Assembly: GCA_016700415.1 (NCBI GenBank)
Contig: CP065018.1
Coordinates: 3,478,001-3,542,000, forward strand
Direction of reading: 5' to 3'
From: Flavobacteriales bacterium
GTDB taxonomy: Bacteria > Bacteroidota > Bacteroidia > Flavobacteriales_F > PHOS-HE28
DNA length: 64,000 nt
This document shows, in pieces, positions 57,779 to 64,000 of this stretch. The translations under genes were made by a program, and so were the position numbers. The notes under the pieces were generated by a model. The model made no database searches. It saw only the letters and a list, made by a program, of their open reading frames with translations, and was not told where the DNA came from. Within the stretch, counting starts at the first letter, position 1. Each line of letters begins with the position of its first letter.

Positions 57779-59698
57779 TCACGGATGGACCGTCGTGCCG
57801 CTTTGGCCGACGGCATCCCGGGAGATGACCTTGAACTCCGTGCGCCGGTTGGCCTGATGTTCCTCCTCCGTGCATTTCACGCCGTTCACGCAGCCGTTCA
57901 CGGGCATGGTCTCACCGTAGCCCATTGCGATCAACCGGTCCGGTGGCACGCCTTGGCGCTCCAAGTAGTCAACGGCGCTTCGGGCCCTTGCATCACTGAG
58001 CACGAGATTGTAGGTGTCACCGCCGCGGCTGTCGGTGTGTGAGCTGAGCTCGAAGGTGAGGCCGGGGTTGTCCATGAAGATCTTTGCCAGCTTGTTCAGT
58101 TCCATCGCCGCATCCGGGCGGATGTCCCACTTGTCGTAATCGTAATAGATGTTCGGCACAGCGATCGGTTTGTTCAGTTCCAACGGTTCCAACTGCAGAT
58201 CCGCACGCAGGGTCGTGCTGAGGCCCAGACCCGCTGTGCTCGCCGGCGTGCTTTGCGCGAGCATGTCCACGTTGGTGGCCGAAACGGAATAGGCCGTGTT
58301 CGGCCTCACGTCGAAATGGAATTGCCCGCTCGCATCCGCGGTGACCTGCGTGTCCAATTTTGTGATGAGGTTGCGAAGCGTGACCAAAGATCCGGGCAAG
58401 GGCTTGCCGGTCTTGACATTGGTGATGGTCCCTTCCACGGCGAACAGGAGCGGGTGGACATTGAGCGCGTAGATCTGGTCGGACCCGGAGCGTGCGCTGC
58501 TGAGATATCCCTTGGTGCCGGTGCTGTCAAGCCAAAGGCCGAAGTCATCCCGGGTGGTGTTCACGGGGTAACCCATGTTCTTGGGTTCGCTCCAGAACTC
58601 ACCTTCCTTGTGCGTTTCGAAAATATCCAGCCCGCCCATGTTCGTATGGCCGGTGCTGGAAAAATAGAGGGCATCGCCCACCACGGTGGGGAACATTTCA
58701 TCGCCGGAGGTATTGATGGTGGGGCCCATGTTCACGGGCGCACCCCAGCCGGTGCCGATGTCAGTGCTGTACCACAGATCCTTGCCTCCGAGCCCACCCG
58801 GCATGTCACTGGTAAAGTACAGTGTATTCCCGTCCGTGCTCAGGGCGGGCAGGCCCACGGAATAACCTGCGCTGTTGTACCCGAACTCACGGATGTTGCC
58901 CCATCCGCCGTTTTCTTCCTTGGTGGCACGGAACATCTTCAGGTTGCTCACATTGTCATTGTCCTTCAGCAGCTTGTTCCCGTAGTAATTGCTGCGGGTG
59001 AAATAGAGGGTCTTGCCATCGGCGCTCAGTGCGGCAGAGCCCTCATGATAAGGGCCGTTCACCGCTCCTTTCAGCGGCGAAGGGATACTCGTAGCACCGT
59101 CAGCCCCTACCGCTACTTGATAGAGATCGGTGAAGGAGAGCCCGGTCCAGGGATCTTTCCTTCCGGCCGAAGCCTGCCGTTGGGCCGCGAAGATCAGCCC
59201 GCCTACAGAAGGTGTGGCGGAATAGGCCGTGGCCATTCCCGCGAACTGCAATGGCGTCACGGTATAGCGGGAGCTATCGGAATAGAACGAACGATAACCT
59301 TGGCACGCGCCGATCAGGTCCGCTGCGTCCTGGCGTTCAGGATCATCCTGCAAGGCCCGGAGGAGCATGGGTTCCGCCTTTTCGTATTCGCCCAATGCCA
59401 TCATCATTCGGCCATATTGAAAAGCATCGGAGCCTGTCAGCGGGGCGATCTTTTCCGCGGCTGCAAAGTGCTCGGCGGCCTGTACCACCTTGTTCTGTTT
59501 GGCCTCGGCTTCGGCGGTGAGCAGCAGCAGGTCGCGCCCTTGTTGATGGGCCAGCGCCTTATCGAAATGCTTCTCGGCCTTGGCATAGGCCATGAGCCCC
59601 ACGGCTTGTTCGCCTTTGCGCACATGGTAGTTCGCGCAGGATGCGAGCAACAGGGATGCAGCGGCAGCAAGGAGGGCAATGTGTTTGGTTGCGCGCAT
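57779..59698 (-). CDS. OmpA-family lipoprotein with TPR, PD40 propeller and CRD (PorE-like)
   Basis: 639 residues. A lipobox (LLLASC, Cys about 21) predicts an outer-membrane-linked lipoprotein. Order of domains: TPR-like helices (about 28-130), a WD40/PD40 propeller with repeated ALSxDGxTLYFTS words (about 190-420), a carboxypeptidase regulatory-like domain (about 428-500) and a C-terminal OmpA peptidoglycan-binding domain (YYDYDKWDIRPDAA, SSHTDSRGGD and NRRTEFKV). This is the layout of PorE of the T9SS, which links the outer-membrane complex to peptidoglycan. It overlaps the PorP gene by one base. Confidence 0.85.
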   Translation of the reverse strand: MRATKHIALLAAAASLLLASCANYHVRKGEQAVGLMAYAKAEKHFDKALAHQQGRDLLLLTAEAEAKQNKVVQAAEHFAAAEKIAPLTGSDAFQYGRMMMALGEYEKAEPMLLRALQDDPERQDAADLIGACQGYRSFYSDSSRYTVTPLQFAGMATAYSATPSVGGLIFAAQRQASAGRKDPWTGLSFTDLYQVAVGADGATSIPSPLKGAVNGPYHEGSAALSADGKTLYFTRSNYYGNKLLKDNDNVSNLKMFRATKEENGGWGNIREFGYNSAGYSVGLPALSTDGNTLYFTSDMPGGLGGKDLWYSTDIGTGWGAPVNMGPTINTSGDEMFPTVVGDALYFSSTGHTNMGGLDIFETHKEGEFWSEPKNMGYPVNTTRDDFGLWLDSTGTKGYLSSARSGSDQIYALNVHPLLFAVEGTITNVKTGKPLPGSLVTLRNLITKLDTQVTADASGQFHFDVRPNTAYSVSATNVDMLAQSTPASTAGLGLSTTLRADLQLEPLELNKPIAVPNIYYDYDKWDIRPDAAMELNKLAKIFMDNPGLTFELSSHTDSRGGDTYNLVLSDARARSAVDYLERQGVPPDRLIAMGYGETMPVNGCVNGVKCTEEEHQANRRTEFKVISRDAVGQSGTTVHP

Positions 59699-60642
59699 CA
59701 GAAGTAGCGGGGATTTTTGATCATGATCGGCTCCTTGCCCAGATCGATGCCGAGCATCACCTCATGCGAGCCGCCGTTGTAATGCCGCAGCTTCGACGTG
59801 TTCATATCGTAAGCATATCCGGCGCGGAACATGCGGTTGATCTGGAACTCCACCATGCCCACCACGGCATCGCCGGTGCGGTACCCGGCGCCTAACCAGA
59901 AGCGGTCCTTAAAGAGGACGTTCAGGTTGAGGTCCACCTCGGGAGGTGCTTGTTGCTGGTATTTGATCAGCACGCTCGGCTTGAGGTCGAAGTTGTCGTT
60001 CAGCTCGAAGACATGCCCGGCGTTCAGGTAGTAGTGCTGGGTGAAATAGTGTTCGGGCGAATTGGGAAGCTCTGATGTCACCTTGCCGTCCGCCGCGTAG
60101 ATCGTGGGCACGGAGATGCCGACAAAGGACCGCTCGTTGTTCCAGTAGAGGCCGAAGCCGAACTTGCCCACGGTGGCGTTGCTGATGTTGTTCTGGTACA
60201 GCGCGTCCTGCGTGTCCCAGTAGACGAGGTCGCTGAGGTTGGCGGTATAGAAGGATAGGCCCGCTTTGAGCCCGAAGGCCAGATGCCCGTTCGTTCCGGT
60301 GCGGATGCGGTAGGCATAGTTCGCGGCCATCTCCATGTCGCGGCTCACGCCGATCATATCATGGCTGAAAGTGAAGCCCAATCCCATCTTGTTGCCCATC
60401 AGCGGGCCGTCGATACCAAGCAGGTTGGTGCGTGGTGCGCCTTCCATGCCCACCCATTGGCTGCGGTGGAGGACGGTGGCACTGGCGTAAGGGTGACTAC
60501 CAGCGTACGCAGGGTTGAGGAAGAGCCCGTTGAACATGTACTGGCTGATCATCAGTTCCTGTTGCGCGGAGGCCACGTTGGCAGTGAGTGCCAACAGCGC
60601 CACGGGCAGTACGAGGCGGATGCGTTGCATGGTCGTTCTCAT
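59698..60642 (-). CDS. PorP/SprF family T9SS membrane protein
   Basis: 314 residues from the ATG at 60642 (MRTTMQRIRLVLPVALLAL); an alternative start is the ATG at 60630. A signal peptide ends near SAQQ. The mature part begins ISQYMFNGLFLNPAYAGSHPY, cut here to MFNGLFLNPAYAG, the hallmark of the family, and is a predicted 14-stranded outer-membrane barrel ending NPRYF. SprF helps export or anchor SprB-like adhesins, which fits its position 7 bases after the adhesin gene. Confidence 0.92.
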   Translation of the reverse strand: MRTTMQRIRLVLPVALLALTANVASAQQELMISQYMFNGLFLNPAYAGSHPYASATVLHRSQWVGMEGAPRTNLLGIDGPLMGNKMGLGFTFSHDMIGVSRDMEMAANYAYRIRTGTNGHLAFGLKAGLSFYTANLSDLVYWDTQDALYQNNISNATVGKFGFGLYWNNERSFVGISVPTIYAADGKVTSELPNSPEHYFTQHYYLNAGHVFELNDNFDLKPSVLIKYQQQAPPEVDLNLNVLFKDRFWLGAGYRTGDAVVGMVEFQINRMFRAGYAYDMNTSKLRHYNGGSHEVMLGIDLGKEPIMIKNPRYF

Positions 60643-60649
60643 GGTTGGC

Positions 60650-63600
60650 TTACCGTCGGAGGTCCACATAGTTCTGCAGGGTGATTTCGGCGTTCAGGCG
60701 GAGGACGACGAAGTAGGTGCCGTCCGGCAGGTCCTGTCCCTGCTGGTTTTCACCGCGCCATTCGTTGGTGTAGTGCGGTTGGTCGAAGACCACGTTGCCC
60801 CAGCGGTTGTAGACGATCAGTTGATTGCCCGGATAGGCCTCGATGCCACGGACCACGAAGGTGTCGTTGTTCCCGTCGCCATTGGGCGTGAAGCCCGTGG
60901 GCATTTCCAGATCGTCCGGCTGGGTGAGGATGATGGTGAGCTGGATCGAGCAACCGTTGCTATCGGTGATCGTGACCTCGTACGTGCCGGCTGAAAGGCC
61001 GTACCGCGATGCCATTGAAGCGCCGTCGTCCCAAGCGTAGGTGTAGGGCGGCGTACCTCCGGTCACGTCCACGCTGATGGAACCGTCGGCACCATTCCAT
61101 GAGCCGATGTTGTGGCCGTTCACGAAGTGGGAGAGGATGGTATCCGCGGTGATGACCTCAGGAGCCTGAACGGTGATCAGCGAATCCCATGTGCATCCGT
61201 TCCCGTCGGTGATGGAGATCCCATATTCCCCACCGGCCAGACCGGAGCGGTCCTCGTCCGCAGCGCCGTTGTCCCAGGCATAGGTGAAAGGAGCAAGGCC
61301 GGAGGTGATGGTAAGATCGATCGCACCGTCCGTTGATGCGTGGCACAGCGGGCCTGTAACTCCCGCACTGGCTTCCACACCGGGCGTGCCGGCCACGGTA
61401 GCGGTTGTGCTGGAGATGCAACCGTTGGCATCGGTCACGGTGAGCGTGTACGTTCCGGCGATCACGTTCGCCAGGTCCTCGCTTTGTTCGCCGGCGTTCC
61501 AGACGGTGCTGTACGCGGGGCTTCCACCGGTAATGGTCGCATCCACCGCACCGGTTGAAAGGCCGCAAGGTGCTGCGCTGGTGGTGGCCGCAGCGACCAA
61601 GGCGTCGGGGGCGGAAAGGGTCACGCAGTTCTGTGCGGAACATCCGTTGTCATCGGTGACGGTAAGGCAATAAGTGCCTGCCACCAGTGAATCAATGTTC
61701 ATCGTGGAAGCGGTAAAGCCGTTCGGGCCGCTCCATTGCGGCGATGCCGGGTTAACGCCACCGGAGGCCATCGCACTGATCATCCCATCGTTCATGCCGA
61801 AGCAGCTGATGTTGGTGCCGGATGCGAATGTGGCAGCGGAGAGTTCAACGGTGATGGGCAGCGCTGGCACGATCGTGATACTCTGCTCGATGGTGCATCC
61901 GTTCGCATCCGTGGCGGAGAGGACGTAGGTGCCCGCAGCCAGATCGGAGAGGCTGTCCTCCACCGACGTGAAGCCGTCCGGTCCCGCCCAGTTGTAGGTG
62001 TATTCGGGACTTCCTCCGATAGCTGTGAGGTTGATCGCGCCGTCGCTGGCATCCGAGCAAGTGGTGTTGTAGCCGTTGTGGTCCACCACGCTGAAGTCCA
62101 CGCCCAAGGCGCTGTCCGGCTGGGAAACGGTGATGGACAGGGAGCGTACGCACTGATTCGCATCGGTCACCACCAGCTCGTAATCGCCCGCGCCGATGTT
62201 CGAAAGGTCCTCGGTGCTGAACTGCGTGCTGTCCGGGCCGCGCCAATCGAAGGTGTAAGGGGCCGCACCTCCGGTGACGGTGGCGTTGATGCTTCCGGTA
62301 AGTGATCCGTTGCAAGCGACATCGGTGGCGGCAAGCACCGTGGTGAGAGCGCTGTCCGGTTCGATCAAGGTGATGGACGTGTCGCGCATGCAGCCGTGGT
62401 CATCGGTGATTGTGACGGCATAGGTGCCGGCCATCAATCCATTGATGTCGGGGGTGTCCGCGATGAATCCATTCGGTCCTGTCCAAGCGATGTTCAATGG
62501 TGCGAACCCGCCGCTCACGGCCAGCTCGATGGTGCCACTGCTGTCGCCGTGGCAGGGGATGTTCACGCTACCGTAGTTCGAGGCATAGAGCCCGACCGTC
62601 ATGGGTGCGGCCGCGATCACTGCGGCATTGGCCGTTGCGATGCATCCCATGGCACTGGTAACGGTAACGGCATAGTCACCGCTCGCGAGCCCTGTGATAT
62701 TCTCATCGATGGAGGTGAACCCGTTAGGCCCGGTCCAAGAGATATCGAATGGTCCCACGCCACCGCTCACGGTCAGGGCGATGGTGCCGTTCGCACTCAG
62801 GTCGCATTCATTGCTCGTCACCGTGAGTGCCGTGGTGAGGTTCTCCGGCGCGTTCAGCGTGAAGCTGCGGCTGGTGCTGCATCCGTTCGCATCGGTGATC
62901 GCCACGGTATAGCTGCCTGCGGTGATGTTCATCAAGTCTTCGTCGGATGCAGCAAAGCCGTTGGGGCCTGTCCAGCTGAACTGGTAGGGCGCGAGGCCGC
63001 CGGCAGCGGTGAGGTCGATGGAACCGTCGGTCCCGCCACAACCCACCTCGAAACCACCATGGTCGGAAAGCACTGCGGAGGTGGTGATGGGGGGCGGTGC
63101 GATCAGGTTCACATCCGCATTGGCCGTGCAGCCAGATGCATCGTAGATGACCACGCTATAACTGCCGGGACCCAGGTCGTGAAGCACGGTCTGTTGGGAT
63201 GTAAATCCGTTCGGGCCGGTCCAGGATGTGGTGTAGCCCGGGTTTCCGCCGGTGGTGATCAGCGTGATGCTGCCGTCCGCGGCACCCGAGCAGGAGATGG
63301 CGTTGCCACTGCTATAGGACGAAGTTGTGATCGCCAGGTCAAGCGGCGCCGGTGCGACAAGGTTCACTTGGGCCACGGCGTTGCAGCCGTTGGCATCTGT
63401 GATCGTTGCGGTGTACGTGCCCGGCACCAAACCGTTGATGTCCTCGCCGGAAAAATGATAGCCGGTGGGTCCGTTCCATGTGACCTGGTAAGGAGCTGCA
63501 CCACCGGTGATGTCCAGATCGATGCTGCCATCGCTGGAGTATGTGCAGCTCAGGTTGGCTCCGTTGGCGTATTCATGCGCGGTGGCGATGGCATCGATAC

Positions 63601-64000
63601 CTGCCGGACTGGTCAGCGTGATGCTTCCGGTCGCGGAGCATCCCAAGGCGTCGGTCACGGTGATCACATACGTTCCCGCACCCACGCCGGTGAGGTTCTG
63701 CGAGATCCCGAGCGATCCGTTAGGGCCGGTCCACGAGGAGGAATAGGGAGCGGTCCCTCCGAGAATGGACGCTTCGATACTACCGTCATTGCCGCCGTTG
63801 CATGCGGGCTGTGCCGTGGTGATCAATCCGATGATGATCGGCGATGGCGCAGTGAGGGTGAAGCTTGCCGTTCCGTTGCAGCCGTTCACGTCATGCACGG
63901 TGAGACTGTACTGGCCAGATGGAAGGCCGGTGAGGTCGAGGTTGATCGAAGTGAAGCCGTTAGGGCCGGTCCAGAAATAGTTCAAGGGGCCGGTGCCGCC
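60650..64000 (-). CDS. SprB-like T9SS adhesin with type B (gliding motility-associated) C-terminal domain, N-terminus beyond window
   Basis: 1116 residues visible; the frame is open to the right edge, and the first start-like codon inside (63985) is only a TTG in mid-repeat. About 13 SprB-type repeats of 75-85 residues are present, each with GG-(x)2-PY-(x)3-WTGPNGF, AGTYxVTVTDxNGC and CxGxxDGSI words; the last three have shortened WDNG/WNAG loops. The C-terminus is the type B sorting domain (FTPNGDGNNDTFVVRGI, IVYNRWGNVVFD). The protein should be carried to the cell surface by T9SS and serve in gliding or adhesion. Confidence 0.9.
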   Translation of the reverse strand, partial: GGTGPLNYFWTGPNGFTSINLDLTGLPSGQYSLTVHDVNGCNGTASFTLTAPSPIIIGLITTAQPACNGGNDGSIEASILGGTAPYSSSWTGPNGSLGISQNLTGVGAGTYVITVTDALGCSATGSITLTSPAGIDAIATAHEYANGANLSCTYSSDGSIDLDITGGAAPYQVTWNGPTGYHFSGEDINGLVPGTYTATITDANGCNAVAQVNLVAPAPLDLAITTSSYSSGNAISCSGAADGSITLITTGGNPGYTTSWTGPNGFTSQQTVLHDLGPGSYSVVIYDASGCTANADVNLIAPPPITTSAVLSDHGGFEVGCGGTDGSIDLTAAGGLAPYQFSWTGPNGFAASDEDLMNITAGSYTVAITDANGCSTSRSFTLNAPENLTTALTVTSNECDLSANGTIALTVSGGVGPFDISWTGPNGFTSIDENITGLASGDYAVTVTSAMGCIATANAAVIAAAPMTVGLYASNYGSVNIPCHGDSSGTIELAVSGGFAPLNIAWTGPNGFIADTPDINGLMAGTYAVTITDDHGCMRDTSITLIEPDSALTTVLAATDVACNGSLTGSINATVTGGAAPYTFDWRGPDSTQFSTEDLSNIGAGDYELVVTDANQCVRSLSITVSQPDSALGVDFSVVDHNGYNTTCSDASDGAINLTAIGGSPEYTYNWAGPDGFTSVEDSLSDLAAGTYVLSATDANGCTIEQSITIVPALPITVELSAATFASGTNISCFGMNDGMISAMASGGVNPASPQWSGPNGFTASTMNIDSLVAGTYCLTVTDDNGCSAQNCVTLSAPDALVAAATTSAAPCGLSTGAVDATITGGSPAYSTVWNAGEQSEDLANVIAGTYTLTVTDANGCISSTTATVAGTPGVEASAGVTGPLCHASTDGAIDLTITSGLAPFTYAWDNGAADEDRSGLAGGEYGISITDGNGCTWDSLITVQAPEVITADTILSHFVNGHNIGSWNGADGSISVDVTGGTPPYTYAWDDGASMASRYGLSAGTYEVTITDSNGCSIQLTIILTQPDDLEMPTGFTPNGDGNNDTFVVRGIEAYPGNQLIVYNRWGNVVFDQPHYTNEWRGENQQGQDLPDGTYFVVLRLNAEITLQNYVDLRR

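Noticed and set aside
58253..59707. 484-codon open frame on the plus strand
   Set aside because: Antisense shadow of the PorE-like gene.
60650..64000. Possible tandem DNA repeats
   Set aside because: The repeats are protein-level SprB domains that have diverged at the DNA level.

Overview
The window comes from a GC-rich member of the Bacteroidota, most likely a Flavobacteriales-like lineage (inference). The evidence is four proteins with type IX secretion (T9SS) type A C-terminal sorting domains, a giant SprB-type protein with a type B sorting domain next to PorP/SprF and PorE-like genes, promoters of the Bacteroidota type (TAnnTTTG), A-rich sequence rather than Shine-Dalgarno sites before genes, DUF4290, and the rplQ-carA-eno gene order.

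Layout. 1-3136: a membrane metallophosphoesterase cut by the left edge, a T9SS-exported beta-propeller protein of lower GC, and a membrane protein. 3311-7763: a tightly overlapping polysaccharide operon (deacetylase, two GT4 glycosyltransferases, a hexapeptide acetyltransferase, a GT2 glycosyltransferase). 7943-10867: an exported M16 protease. 10967-18898: a YjbR-like protein, an Mla-type lipid transporter operon (MlaE-MlaF-MlaD), a lamin-tail T9SS cargo protein, adenine deaminase, a RAYT transposase flanked by two REP-like palindromic arrays, a LOG-family phosphoribohydrolase and a short-chain dehydrogenase. 19042-31923: a kelch-like T9SS cargo protein, fatty acid desaturase, grpE-dnaJ, two tandem TlpA-like thioredoxins, murA, an outer-membrane protein, DUF4290, a UvrD/PcrA helicase and a Fic-family protein with a degenerate active site. 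32197-50521: the fused str-S10-spc-alpha ribosomal superoperon with fusA, secY, map, infA and rpoA, ending in a strong terminator. 50625-53246: carA and eno. 53253-53686: the wreck of an LTA-synthase-like sulfatase gene. 53697-57753: an M1 aminopeptidase-like T9SS cargo protein and a divergent helical protein. 57779-64000: a PorE-like OmpA protein, PorP/SprF and a SprB-like adhesin cut by the right edge.

How the genes work together. T9SS recurs throughout: cargo proteins at 953, 13976, 19042, 53697 and 60650, with candidate translocon or attachment partners at 57779-60642. The centre is the translation and transcription core, probably expressed from the rpsL promoter and stopped at 50545-50577.

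The most unusual layer is not protein coding. Several families of short palindromes lie in leaders within the ribosomal operon, between grpE and dnaJ (where one arm is the 3' end of grpE), and inside the uvrD coding sequence. One RAYT gene sits between its own REP-like arrays. Word-like dispersed repeats occur in gene-free gaps. Many promoter -10 (-7) elements lie only 4-10 bases before the start codon, suggesting leaderless mRNAs. Other points of note are MurA with Asp in place of the catalytic Cys, a Fic protein without the catalytic His, DnaJ with one zinc site lost, and an RGG-like tail on ribosomal protein S3.
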